Shown: positions 21,880-34,445 of the stretch, piece after piece
Position numbering within the stretch: position 1 is the stretch's first letter
Layout: each line of letters starts with the position of its first letter
Assembly: GCA_035079385.1 (NCBI GenBank)
Contig: JAVHKY010000003.1
Location: forward strand, 11,077,501 to 11,141,500
From: Aspidiotus rigidus
Lineage: Eukaryota; Arthropoda; Insecta; Hemiptera; Diaspididae
Direction: 5' to 3'
Length of the DNA: 64,000 nt
Position numbers and translations under genes: made by a program
Notes under the pieces: generated by a model
Told to the model about the DNA's origin: nothing
What the model saw: only the letters and a program-made list of their open reading frames with translations
Databases searched by the model: none

Positions 21880-24830
21880 AAGGAAGCCTCAATATTTCGA
21901 TAACGGATGTTGGTACAGTGAAAACTCCTTGTGACGACGACATCACCAACATCTGTGATATCATCAACATTTCTCTCTTCTTCTCTTGCGGATTAGTAGA
22001 TTTCTGGATCAAGTTGCAATGCTACGTCTAGCTTAAGCCTAGTATACTATAATTATGCTAAGCCATCGTAAGCCTACTATTAGGGTAATATTCTCCAATA
22101 TATTGCAGGCGTAGTTTCGGCCCTATATGATCTAGAATACTGCATGCTAAGGTAGAGTTAATATAGTCTAGTGTACTGTATACTAAGCTCATGAGCTGTT
22201 TAAGCTTACTACAGGCTAGTATTGGCATAATGTAGCACAGGCATTCAAAGCTAGTAAAGTCGAAGCCTAGTTTATCCGCCTATGTTTACAGCCACTTTAT
22301 AGGACTGGGAAACGAAAACCTCGGCCTCGCAGACTTCTGGATTGGGTCGAAGGTTTAGAATTCCAAGTCCATAAACGGGGGGCGGGGCAACTCGGCCACG
22401 CGGATTTCCAACAGTGCAGTGGGGTGCTGGTAAAAACATTAAAAATGTTAAAAATCATTGAGGTGGGGCAAGGGAATACCTCTGATGATTCTTGTGTGTC
22501 CTAGAAAATTTTTTGCTCATGAATATAGCTACTTAGAATCAACTACGAAGTAGATCTCGAGATAAATCTCCTCCAGGTTACTAATTTGCTTTACTGTTAG
22601 TACAGAATTAAGGATTATTAGCACATTAAGCGCTATGAGGGAACAATTTCTATGTTGCTGAGCGTATTATTACAAAATATTTTGACAAATATTCGTGTCT
22701 CCCGCTTCTTTTATCTTCCCCAAAAAATTACGGCACTCGTTTTTGTCGTACCATTATCAAGGTAGTAGTCGATTATTAAATAAAAAGAGAGAAGATAACG
22801 AACACTTCAATCGCGAAATGATAACCCTCGTATTCATTTTGTGGCTCGACGCCCTTCTTCTTCACTTTCTCGCATGAAAATCTAAATTTGAAATTACGTT
22901 TACAGAAGCGAAAGAAATAGAACCTTATACACTGTATAGATGTGTCTTGGAGAAAAGGAAACGTTATAAGGCGGTAGCCATAATTTTCGATGCGGAGTCG
23001 CTTTGTGTTTTCATTTTCTCGTTATTAATATTTATGATAGTATTGTCGGCGTGTAACAAGGAAATTCGTTTTCACAATCTGAGAATCGTACACGTGGACT
23101 CGACTCAGTCTTGCCGCCTTACATATACGAAAGGTGTATCTCGAGTGTATGTGCGATATTTCGCGCTAACAGAACCGTAAAATACGGAAGGAATATTTCC
23201 TGCGCGTTTTTTTTTTATCTATATACTTTTTTATTCGACTCTCCTCATTTTCTTTTCTTTTTGTGTCTGTGTCAGGAAATCTATTGATTTTTATGTAGGT
23301 CTATGCACCGCATACAGAAGCGCGAATGTAGTAGGGACGAGAATACTTGAAAGTGCTTCAGAAATATGAGAATGGTTGGAAGTTTCAAATTCAATAAGGG
23401 TGGTAGATGCATTCGCAGACCGATGCACAATTAGCGGCGAAATTCGTACCAAAAAAGTGAATTATTGAAGTCGTCTTGCAGCTCCAAATTTCGAGTAGAA
23501 AGTTTCTCCGAGCACATTGTATGACGAAATGGAAAACGAAACCACTCGACTTTTATCGGCCTATTATTTTTCGAATATACGTACAGCCCAAATTGGCTCT
23601 ACCCTCTTTCGCGATATCAACATTTTTCATCTCAACTGATAACAGATGCTCTGGGGGTTAGAAAGGTCAAATACCGCTGATGTACAGAGACGGTTTTCAA
23701 AAAATATCCATTTTGCACGTTCTCATCACCCACCTTACTCGATGTCATCCGGCGAAATATAAAAGATCTTCTCTATGATATACGAGTGTCTATGCATTTA
23801 TTTTATTTTTTCTCTTTCCTTGCATAAATTAGTAGTGACGGAAAGTACTATAAATGTAACTGTATCGTTCGTTTACCCTCGGGTAATTTCCCGTTTAGCG
23901 AATACGAGTGGACGTATTTTCGAGGGGGTTGACTTATCACTGTTTTTGTAGTCGGAGTGCAAGGTTCGAATATAACGCGATAAAACCATTTGGTCTCGTT
24001 CGAAAATGTAAACACGCAGTTCGCGCTCATCTTAATCCTATTCTCGCTTTCGGTACTTCATTTTCGTCGCGAGTATCCGACCTAATCTAAACAAGAACTC
24101 GCTTTTAGTCGCTTTCTCCGTTCGCGTGCCAATTTTTTTGCATCGGCGGAAAGTAAATCGATTATCTATTCGTATACATAGCAGTCACGACAATCTATTG
24201 TGGAAGGAATTACAGTATTCTGATAGATTAACCTTTCGTTATCGACCATCACAGACATTGAATAAATGAAACACCTGTAATACGTGGGTACACTGTCTAA
24301 AATTTCTATTAATATTCTTCTCGGGAAAAATTTGACTTCAAATTCCGAGATATTTAGAGATCATTCCAAAGAAATACCGTTCAGCTGATGACAATTCACC
24401 TAGAAATTTTCTTCGACTATCAAATTTTCGGATGTTTGATATATTGAAAAATCACGCTGACTCTCTATAGTTAATTGTCTCGAATTCCACCTTTGCGGCC
24501 AAATGAATGAAGATCAAGTTTCATATCTTTTATACGGTAGCATAAAGTTTGTCTTTGTCATACTTGCTGTGCTTGATCTGAGAATACCACTTTCTTGTTC
24601 TGCACACGTGAGTGAGCGCCCTTCATGGACTAGTATAAATCTACTTTAGAATATTTCAAGAGTATAGCTTTTAGGGGCTCACTCGCTCCGCTCGTTCACC
24701 CTCCTCCTGGGATTAGTTTGATCTGCTTTGGAATATTTCAAGCTGAAGGTTTTTGGGGGCCTCAGAAATTCTAGACCTATCTGATGACGTCATTAACTAG
24801 AACGATAGGTTTATATGTACTAACAAAGCT
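21880..24830. other. No gene seen; CTAG-rich zone then unique DNA
   Basis: From about 22.0 to 22.3 kb phrases such as AAGCCTAGTATACTATA, CTAGTGTACTGTATACTAAGC and AGGCTAGTATTGGC recur. The same style of phrase is seen near 3.7, 5.1, 5.7, 10.9-11.35, 20.8 and 29.4 kb. From 22.6 to 24.6 kb the sequence looks unique and carries several short frames (the longest 77 codons at 22947-23180) without recognisable content. Confidence 0.5.
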
Positions 24831-24854
24831 CAATATATGTGGTTCGGCATTGCC

Positions 24855-25846
24855 TATGGAATATGTGGTTCAACATTGCTTAGAGAATATGTTGTTGAAC
24901 AATGCTTACAGAATATATGGTTCAGTATTACTTATGGAATATGCGGTTCAACATTGGCTTAAGGAATATGTGGTTCAGCATTGCTTACGGAATATGTTGT
25001 TCAGCATTGCTTATGGAATATGTGGTTCAGCATTATTTATGGAATGTATGGTTCAGTATTACTTATGGAAAATGTAGTTCAACATTGGCTTAAGGAATAT
25101 GTGGTTCAGCATTGCATTTGGAAAATGTGGTTCAACATTGCTTATGAAATATGTGGTTCAACGTTGCATACAGAATATGATGTTCAGCATTGCTTATGGA
25201 ATATGTTGTTCAGCATTGCATTTGGAATATGTGGTTCAACATTGCTTACGGAATATGTGGTTCAGCATTGTTTATGGCATATGTGGTTCAGCATTATTTA
25301 TGGAATATATGGTTCAACATTGCCTGTGGAATATATGGTTCAGTAATACTTATGGAATATGTGGTTCAACATTGCTTAGAGAATATGTTGTTGAACAATG
25401 CTTACAGAATATATGGTTCAGTATTACTTATGGAATATGCGGTTCAACATTGGCTTAAGGAATATGTGGTTCAGCATTGCTTACGGAATATGTTGTTCAG
25501 CATTGCTTATGGAATATGTGGTTCAGCATTATTTATGGAATGTATGGTTCAGTATTACTTATGGAAAATGTAGTTCAACATTGGCTTAAGGAATATGTGG
25601 TTCAGCATTGCATTTGGAAAATGTGGTTCAACATTGCTTATGAAATATGTGGTTCAACGTTGCATACAGAATATGATGTTCAGCATTGCTTATGGAATAT
25701 GTTGTTCAGCATTGCATTTGGAATATGTGGTTCAACATTGCTTACGGAATATGTGGTTCAGCATTGTTTATGGCATATGTGGTTCAGCATTATTTATGGA
25801 ATATATGGTTCAACATTGCCTGTGGAATATATGGTTCAGTAATACT
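24855..25846 (+). repeat. 496-bp higher-order duplication in the satellite
   Basis: Positions 24855-25350 and 25351-25846 carry the same ordered series of variant units, including the rare TTGTTGAACAATGC and GTTGCATACAG variants, 496 bp apart. 496 is 19 units plus 2 bp. The series recurs a third time from about 26992. Confidence 0.85.
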
Positions 25847-28512
25847 TATGGAATATGTGGTTCAACATTGCTTATGGAATATGTGGTGCGGCATTGCTTA
25901 TGGAATATGTGGTTCAGCATTGCCTATGGAATATGTGGTTCAACATTGCTTAAGGAATATGTGGTTCAAAATTGCTTATGGAATATATGGTTCAGAATTG
26001 CTTACAGAATATGATGTTCAGCATTGCTTATAGAATATGTGGTTCAGCATTGCTTATAGAATATGTGGTGCAGCATTGCCTATGGAATATATGGTTCAGA
26101 ATTGCTTACAGAATATGATGTTCAGTATTGCTTATGGAATATGTGGTTCAGCATTGCTTATGGAATATGTGGTTCAGCATTGCTTATAGAATATGTGGTT
26201 CAACATTGCTTATGGAATATGTGGTTCAGGATTACTTATGGAATATACGGTTCAACATTGTTTCTGGAATATGTGGTTCAGCATTGCTTATGGAGTATGT
26301 GGTTCAACATTGGCTTAAGGAATGTGGTTCAGCATTGCTTATGGAATATGTGGTTCAACATTGCTTATGGAATATGTGGTTCAGCATTGTTTATGGCATA
26401 TGTGGTTCAGCATTATTTATGGAATATATGGTTCAACATTGTTTATGGAATATATGGTTCAGTATTACTTATGGAATATGTGGTTCAACATTCGCTTAAG
26501 GAATATGTGGTTCAGCATTGCCTATGGAATATGTGGTTCAACATTGCTTATGGAATATATGGTTCAGAATTGCTTACAGAATATGATGTTCAGTATTGCT
26601 TATGGAATATGTGGTTCAGCATTGCTTATAGAATATGTGGTTCAACATTGCTTATGGAATATGTGGTTCAGCATTGCTTATGGAATATGTGGTTCAGCAT
26701 TATTTATGGAATATATGGTTCAACATTGTTTATGGAATATATGGTTCAGTATTACTTATGGAATATGTGGTTCAACATTCGCTTAAGGAATATGTGGTTC
26801 AGCATTGCTTACGGAATATGATGTTCAGCATTGCTTATGGAATATGTGGTTCAGCATTGCTTATGGAATATGTGGTTCAACATTGCTTACGGAATATGTG
26901 GTTCAGCATTGTTTATGGCATATGTGGTTCAGCATTATTTATGGAATATATGGTTCAACATTGCCTGTGGAATATATGGTTCAGTAATACTTATGGAATA
27001 TGTGGTTCAACATTGCTTAGAGAATATGTTGTTGAACAATGCTTACAGAATATATGGTTCAGTATTACTTATGGAATATGCGGTTCAACATTGGCTTAAG
27101 GAATATGTGGTTCAGCATTGCTTACGGAATATGTTGTTCAGCATTGCTTATGGAATATGTGGTTCAGCATTATTTATGGAATGTATGGTTCAGTATTACT
27201 TATGGAAAATGTAGTTCAACATTGGCTTAAGGAATATGTGGTTCAGCATTGCATTTGGAAAATGTGGTTCAACATTGCTTATGAAATATGTGGTTCAACG
27301 TTGCATACAGAATATGATGTTCAGCATTGCTTATGGAATATGTTGTTCAGCATTGCATTTGGAATATGTGGTTCAACATTGCTTACGGAATATGTGGTTC
27401 AGCATTGTTTATGGCATATGTGGTTCAGCATTATTTATGGAATATATGGTTCAACATTGCCTGTGGAATATATGGTTCAGTAATACTTATGGAATATGTG
27501 GTTCAACATTGCTTATGGAATATGTGGTGCGGCATTGCTTATGGAATATGTGGTTCAGCATTGCCTATGGAATATGTGGTTCAACATTGCTTAAGGAATA
27601 TGTGGTTCAAAATTGCTTATGGAATATATGGTTCAGAATTGCTTACAGAATATGATGTTCAGCATTGCTTATAGAATATGTGGTTCAGCATTGCTTATAG
27701 AATATGTGGTGCAGCATTGCCTATGGAATATATGGTTCAGAATTGCTTACAGAATATGATGTTCAGTATTGCTTATGGAATATGTGGTTCAGCATTGCTT
27801 ATGGAATATGTGGTTCAGCATTGCTTATAGAATATGTGGTTCAACATTGCTTATGGAATATGTGGTTCAGGATTACTTATGGAATATATGGTTCAACATT
27901 GTTTCTGGAATATGTGGTTCAGCATTGCTTATGGAGTATGTGGTTCAACATTGGCTTAAGGAATGTGGTTCAGCATTGCTTATGGAATATGTGGTTCAAC
28001 ATTGCTTATGGAATATGTGGTTCAGCATTGTTTATGGCATATGTGGTTCAGCATTATTTATGGAATATATGGTTCAACATTGTTTATGGAATATATGGTT
28101 CAGTATTACTTATGGAATATGTGGTTCAACATTCGCTTAAGGAATATGTGGTTCAGCATTGCCTATGGAATATGTGGTTCAACATTGCTTATGGAATATA
28201 TGGTTCAGAATTGCTTACAGAATATGATGTTCAGTATTGCTTATGGAATATGTGGTTCAGCATTGCTTATAGAATATGTGGTTCAACATTGCTTATGGAA
28301 TATGTGGTTCAGCATTGCTTATGGAATATGTGGTTCAGCATTATTTATGGAATATATGGTTCAACATTGTTTATGGAATATATGGTTCAGTATTACTTAT
28401 GGAATATGTGGTTCAACATTCGCTTAAGGAATATGTGGTTCAGCATTGCTTACGGAATATGATGTTCAGCATTGCTTATGGAATATGTGGTTCAGCATTG
28501 CTTATGGAATAT
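25225..28512 (+). repeat. 1641-bp higher-order duplication in the satellite
   Basis: The order and identity of variant units from about 25225 to 26871 are repeated from 26866 to 28512, offset 1641 bp. The only difference I noticed is C at 26248 against T at 27889. Agreement ends where TGTGGTTCAAC faces GATGTTCAGC near 28513. Such near-identity means a recent duplication, active homogenisation or an assembly duplication. Confidence 0.85.
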
Positions 28513-29129
28513 GATGTTCAGCATTGCTTATGGAATATGTGGTTCAGCATTGCTTATAGAATATGTGGTTCAACATTGCTTATAGAATATGTGGTTCAAC
28601 ATTGCTTATGGAATATGTGGTTCAGCATTGCTTATGGAATATGTGGTTCAGCATTACTTATGGAATATGTTGTTCAGCATTGCTTATGGAATATGTGGTT
28701 CAGCATTATTTATGGAATGTATGGTTCAGTATTACTTATGGAACATGTGGTTCAACATTGGCTTAAGGAATATGTGGTTCAGCATTGCTTATGGAATATG
28801 TTGTTCAGCATTGCATTTGGAATATGTGGTTCAACATTTCTTATGGAATATGTGGTTCAACATTGCATACAGAATACAATGTTCAGCATTGCTTATGGAA
28901 TATGTGGTTCAACGTTGCATACAGAATACGATGTTCAGCATTGTTTATGGAATATGTGGTTCAACGTTGCATACAGAATATGATGTTCAGCATTGTTTAT
29001 GGAATATGTGGTTCAGCATTGCTTACAGAATATGTGGTTCAGCATTAATTTTGCTGTCATACATAGGTTGGAGGAAGAAATTTCTAGAAGTCCCCCTCCT
29101 ATCATACATAGCCCAAAAGTAGAAATTTC

Positions 29130-29496
29130 AACAGGGAACCTGTTCTATGAGTGTTGTTTTGAGAAATTTGCCATGTGCTGTGCGCCGTCCGACAAAAAAC
29201 TTGAAAAAATTCGACTCTCGAGCCATGTACGAGTATCTTAGGAGGGGGATTTGGAAAAATTTTGACTCTCAAGCTGTATATGACAAGAGCGGGACTTGGA
29301 AAAATTTCAGAGCTATATCTGATACGCCCTAAAATAGGACCAACACACTGATAAGGTCCTATTGTAAACTAGGTGTATAGCAGGTTCAGGCCTCCTTCAT
29401 ACTAGTAAGTCCCACATTATGCCTCTCGGCGCCCAACGACCGTCATTTGTCTTCAAATTCCTCCCCCCCTCACCCCCATGAAACAGTTTCCCTGTT
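29130..29496. mobile_element. CAGGGAACCTGTT-family copy, 367 bp
   Basis: Termini are AACAGGGAACCTGTTCTATG and CATGAAACAGTTTCCCTGTT. Complementarity continues a few bases outward (TTTCAA against TTGAAA). Two reverse-oriented 45-bp units lie inside (near 29210-29310). Just upstream, 29080-29125 holds a partial 45-bp unit, so an older fragment adjoins. Confidence 0.75.
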
Positions 29497-29499
29497 GAA

Positions 29500-32400
29500 A
29501 ATATTATTGACTATAACTAAGTAATGGTCCATTAATTTTCACAAAGAAGGGACAAACAATAAATTACAAACGCGGAAACGTCCGACGACATACGATTCAA
29601 TGTCTTCCCATAAAACGGGGAGTTTCCAATTATGCTGGTATTCTTCTCGCCTACCGTTGAGAGACTGCGGACATGCAACCTCCCTCCTTCCATTCAACTG
29701 TTGGCCCTGAAAACGGACTGAATGGTATGTGCTACAATTTTACTGGATTACTCTCGTGATTTTTTAGATTTTACTAATTTCCTTTTCCTTCAATCTTTAG
29801 AGGGGCTGGAGACGTAAAGCTAGTAGTTTTTTTATGGTAATGGATGGAATCGTTTCCGCGACGTTTGTTTTGGTATCTTTGCCCTCCAATTTTTGTCTTC
29901 TGTTGAAAGCTCACAATGAAGAAAAGGCTTACGTGTTTGATCAGGTTTTCAGACGATGGGGCGGATGTTACTGAGAAGCTTGTCTCCTATTGTAGGCTTG
30001 CAAAGACAGATTGATTACAGCCCTGCATATGATTGAAACGAACAAACGTGCAGGTGTAGGAAGTCTGAGAAATGAAGCCCCACCCCCCTTTCAAAAATTC
30101 TTCATGCAATTTAATATTAACTGAGGAAAACGTCATGGACAACTTGAATAGAAGAACTACTTATAGTTATAGAAATTTCAATTCGTAGTAAGAAAAAAAT
30201 TCTCATAAGAATTATTTTTCTGAAGGAGGGCGAAATCCCCCTCAGAAATATTTCCAGCTTGAATAAACGTGAGAATGACAACCTCTATCGAAAAATTATT
30301 TTCAAACCCATTTTGTGCGTAACTTTCGTTTCCGCAACAAATTAAATTGACGGAATTCACGCAGCAGAAAAGTACGTGTTGTTTACATTTCCCTCTCCTT
30401 CCTTCAAAAAATACGATACTTTTACGCACATTTGCGATCGATACTTCTATAAAGTTACTACAGATACTTCTTTGTTTATTATCCTCCATTTTCCAGGTGA
30501 CAAGGTCTACTACAGCGTAATAAAATTAGTTTTTTTTCCCCAATCTACCGATATCGCGGCGCTTATAGTTCGTAAATTTCATGGCATATCACGAATTCTT
30601 TAACCACGATTTCGACTAAGTTGAAAAAAACAGCCACGAAGAACGTTTTCCGTCATCGTTATCATTTTAATATACGTACACGCATACATAAAAAAATCTG
30701 TGACCGGCGGCAGATCGTAAAATTTGTCGATAATTCGAATGCCGCAAACGGGGGTTGAACGAACTGTCAGCTATCGTAATACGAGTATAGAGAAAACGGC
30801 GATGGTCGCGATGTACGACGATAGAATTATGGCTTAAATAATAACGTAACGTCTAACGCGGGGAATGATCTAGCTTTTGTTACTCGATTGTGAATGTTTT
30901 TCGGACCTACTCTCTCGATAACGATGTCCATTCCTAAAAGGTGTCCACTGGAGCGTTCCGTTTCCGAATTCCCTGAGAGAATTAACAGGTGTCGAGTACA
31001 CCAGATGGTACCAGCAACATTTTGATTAAAGCATTCAGCAACTGGCTCGTCGCTTATCGATGGGGTAATTAGTTTTCAGACGATGCGCGGCGTCCGAGTA
31101 AACAAATTCTGAGACATAAGCAACCCCACTTGTTCAAAGGGAATTCGTGCGAAGAGGTTCGCTTGTATCTATCTATACGCCGTTTCAGAATTATACGCGA
31201 ACAGTAAGCTATACTAAATTTCACCAACTTACCGGCCGTGTTGAGGTCCGACGTTACCGCTGTCGAAAGAAGAACTGGCTGAAATATCTTCATCGCGGAT
31301 AGCACCGCTTTCCATTCCTAATGCGGTGATACATTGATCTACAACAAGAAACGAAGAGGTGTTGAATATCTCTCGAGTATTCTCTGAAGGGACACAGAAA
31401 GGTAAAGTGGAGTGGAATTTTCTTCTAGAAAAGGATGCAGTCTTCTTTTTTCCGAGACATGAAAATATTTTATTAGTGCCAATTGAACTTTCTTTCCTAC
31501 ACGATTACATAAAGTGGCCGCTTAGGGTGGCAAAATTTTCAAATTTTACCTTTTTTTTAAAAAAAACTAAAAAAATGAAGTTAGTAAGGGGGCGGCGGTT
31601 CTCTTTCCGCTTATGTGGCTCACAGGGTAAGTCCGCTACTGGACAAGTTAGTCTCTTTTACTACCAGAAACTCATTTCATAGAAGTTTCTGATAAAAATT
31701 ATAGGTGTAAGAAAAGAGCACTCCTTTGAACCCAATCCAAAGAGTGATAAACAGAAGTAAAGTATTTTTTACGGAATTTACAACTTAGGAATGTTATGTC
31801 GACTATAGAAAAATAATTTTCAGAAACATCTATATAACGCCCTGAGCGGACTTATCCTACGGGAAAATTAATTTTTCTGTCATAAATAGTGATCCATTAA
31901 TGTGACAGAAAGGTCAAGAAATTGAAAAACTTCTTAGGCTGAATACAAAGTAAGTAGAATATTCTATTATACTTTCAGTTTCATTTTGTGCTACAAAAAT
32001 CTTCTGTACAGCACAACGATTCTGCGAGGGAATTCTAACTTTAATTATTATTTGCCTCGAAAACGCATCATCATAATTATGAACATCCGATATACCGCGA
32101 CATGAAAAATGCTTCCTAATTCCAATTACGATTTAAATTGACCGAGCTGACACTGTAACCAATGGTATTTAGTATTTCCGGAGCAATAAATGAAAAAGAG
32201 AAAAAACTCGACGGGAGATAAGTTTTTAACGATGCATTCATAGATGCTGAATTTTCTGAAGACGAGTATAATTATACACGTACATGATAAAATGACATAA
32301 TTGTGCACTATTGTCATTCTAATCTTTTTTCTGTACAACTAAATTCCATAATTGAAAGCAATAATTAATACATCCGTTATCCAAATTTGAATGAATTGTT

Positions 32401-32815
32401 TTACGTGTAGTGTTCGATTTTGAAGAAAAAAAAAAAAATGTAAAATATAATAACCTGAGAAAATATGGGTCACAAGTCAACTCTTTTGTGATGCGAGAAA
32501 CAGACACACTTGAATTGTAGCTAGATTCAAATTTTTGAATGGCATTGAAAACGGTTCAGCTACAACGGAAAAATCGGTGCGACGTCTTCGTAAAAAGAGA
32601 ATTTTAGGACTCGAATCAACTTGCTCTACTCAATTTCATATTTGTGACCCAAACGTTATTAATGCTGCACGATTCTTTGTTGGTCGCATCGTATTACTGG
32701 TTAGGTAGTAGAATAGAGCAGGAGCGAATAAAATTTGAAAATTTATCGAATTTATTAATCATACGTCATGTAGGCCCATCGACAGAATATTTCTTATTGG
32801 AATCCAGAATTTCTG
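29500..32815. other. No gene seen; unique sequence
   Basis: No repeats or recognisable frames. A minus-strand frame of 103 codons (30178-30489) and a plus-strand frame of 107 codons (31359-31682) are the longest; neither shows a known motif. Short poly-A and poly-T runs occur near 31555 and 32430. Confidence 0.5.
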
Positions 32816-33690
32816 AGTTCTCACGTCGTACATAGGAATCCAGAATTTCCCAGTTCCCTGCTTGTAGACAGGAATCCAGAATCGCTGAATTCCTCCTCTC
32901 GTACATAGGAATCCAGAATTTCTGAGATCCCCTCTCATAGACAGGGGTCCAGAATTTCTGAATTCCTCCCCTCGTACATAGGAGTCCAGAATTTCTGAGT
33001 TCCCCTGCTTGTAGACCGGAATCCAGAATTTCTGAATTCCTGTCCTCGTACATAGGAATCCAGAGTTTCTGAGTTCTTCTCTCACAGAGAGGATACCAGA
33101 ATTTCTGAATTCCTCCCTTCGTACATAGGAATCCCGAATGTCTGAGAGTTCCCCCCCCCCCTACATAGGAATCCAGATTGTTTGAGACTCCTTCCCATAG
33201 ACAGGAATCCAGAATTTCTGAATTCCCTGCTTGTAGACAGGAATTTAGAATTTCTGAGATCCCCCTCGTACACAGGAATCCAGAATTTCTGAGTTCCCCT
33301 GCTTATAGACAGGAATCCAGAATCTCTGAGATCCCCTCTCATAGACAGGGGTCCAGAATTTCTGAATTCCTCCCCTCGTACATAGGAATCCAGAATTTCT
33401 GAGTTCCTCTGCTTGTAGACAGGAATCCGAATTTTTGAGATCCCCTCTCTACTCTCACAGAGAGGATACCAGAATTTCTGAATTCCTCCCTTCGTACATA
33501 GGAATCCCGAATTTCTGAGAGTTCCCCTGCTTGTAAACAGGAAACCAGAATTTCCAAATCCCCCCCCCCTCCGTACATATTCCTCTCTATGAGAGGGGAT
33601 CTCCGAATTTCTGAGTTCTCTGCTTGTAGATAGGAATTTAGAATATCTGAGTTTCCTTCTCATACAGAGGAATCCAGAATTGGTCAAAGC
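32816..33690 (-). repeat. 36/37-bp minisatellite with alternating subtypes
   Basis: The core AGGAATCCAGAATTTCTGA recurs every 36-37 bp, about 24 times. The remainder of each unit is one of a few types: CTCGTACATA, TGCTTGTAGACA, CTCTCATAGACA, or a TCTCACAGAGA variant. The CGTACATA type commonly alternates with one of the others, giving a loose 73-bp dimer. On the minus strand all frames are largely open (the longest is 217 codons, 33082-33735) and read RNSGFLCTR/EILDSYVR-type repeats. I regard these as by-products. Confidence 0.9.
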
Positions 33691-34166
33691 GCCCCCAGCA
33701 CCAAATGGGCTGAAACTTGTGTTGTTTGATGACACTCATAAAAGACACTGACAGTAAACATTACAGCTCCCTCCAGCTTGCCCCCTTCCTGCCTCACAGG
33801 CCAATAAAGATTTTCTTGTAATTTATAGAGATGAAAGATAATAATAGCGAAGTATTGTTGAGAATTTCTTCATCGACTCTATTATTGAGAGAAAACGATT
33901 TTAAGGTTTTTAAACATTTTCAAACCTCATCCCAATGGGATTTAACTAAATTTGTGGTTCTGGTGCTGTATGACGGTGCTCCGAACCATCATTTTTTCCC
34001 TTAAAGGTTCCGGGTTCTTTTTCGGTTCTGGCACCAAATGAAAGTTTCCGGATCTCAAGAATTACGGGAATGAAGAACTACGCTACAGCCTTACCCAACA
34101 CCTGTGTACCATCCACATTCAGACGTGCACGAAGAAGAGGAAGATCATCCCTGAAGAAAGAAGAAG
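33691..34166. other. No gene seen
   Basis: Unique sequence. A short GGTTCCGGGTTCTTTTTCGG duplication-like stretch lies near 34005. Confidence 0.5.
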
Positions 34167-34445
34167 ATGAAGAGACTCCAACAGCGATCTACTGTATCTA
34201 AGGTGGTGTTGTTATTTTGTGTTATAATATTTTGCCTACCTGGGGGCACTGCAGTTTGGTGGTTGCCGAGTAGGGGGTTTCTGGAAAAGATTCTTCCAAC
34301 ACTGAAGTTATACCCGAAAGGTTCGATGCCGGTGTTGGAGGAAACAAAATTAAATGCATACGCAACCCGTCTTACTCCACCATGGAGGAAGAATGGCGCT
34401 GCACATACGACACGAGCGAAATTTGAATTGGAAGCAAGGCTATAA
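34167..34445 (+). CDS. Unrecognised 92-codon frame with signal-peptide-like start
   Basis: From an ATG at 34167 the frame reads a basic start (MKRLQQRSTVSK), then a hydrophobic stretch at about residues 13-30 (VVLLFCVIIFC, then GGTAVWW), then a mixed, Lys/Arg-rich remainder. This resembles a signal peptide or a single membrane anchor. Against a gene: the frame is short, has no recognised domain, and I see neither a promoter nor splice context. It is the only non-repeat frame in the window with a plausible protein architecture, so it is listed, but chance is the more likely explanation. Confidence 0.2.
   Translation: MKRLQQRSTVSKVVLLFCVIIFCLPGGTAVWWLPSRGFLEKILPTLKLYPKGSMPVLEETKLNAYATRLTPPWRKNGAAHTTRAKFELEARL

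Larger units (their letters stand above)
24835..29050 (+). repeat. 26-bp satellite array, about 4.2 kb
   Basis: The unit GAATATGTGGTTCAGCATTG plus CTTATG (26 bp) recurs about 160 times, with variants at a few positions (TATATGG, CAACATT, GTTTATG, GCATTTG). As 26 is not a multiple of three, every plus-strand frame passes through all three registers and reads the same 26-residue cycle, containing EYVVQHCLW, NMWFSIAYGI and CGSALL. The unit lacks stops in all three plus registers but has TAA and TGA on the minus strand. Plus-strand stops come mainly from the GGCTTAAGG and AGTAATACT variants. Frames up to 252 codons result; I do not regard them as genes. Confidence 0.95.

Noticed and set aside
24770..24815. 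Hammerhead-like CTGATGA within ACCTAT/ATAGGT arms
   Set aside because: The second conserved GAAA strand and a stem II are missing.
24835..29050. Long open frames (up to 252 codons) in the 26-bp satellite as a repeat-protein gene
   Set aside because: All plus frames are open for the same trivial reason, no start, promoter or unique domain is seen, and the unit length shifts frame each time.
24835..29050. Satellite as a CRISPR array
   Set aside because: There are no unique spacers between repeats, and the context is eukaryotic.
33082..33735. 217-codon minus-strand frame in the 36/37-bp array as a gene
   Set aside because: All minus frames are similarly open because the unit lacks stops on that strand.
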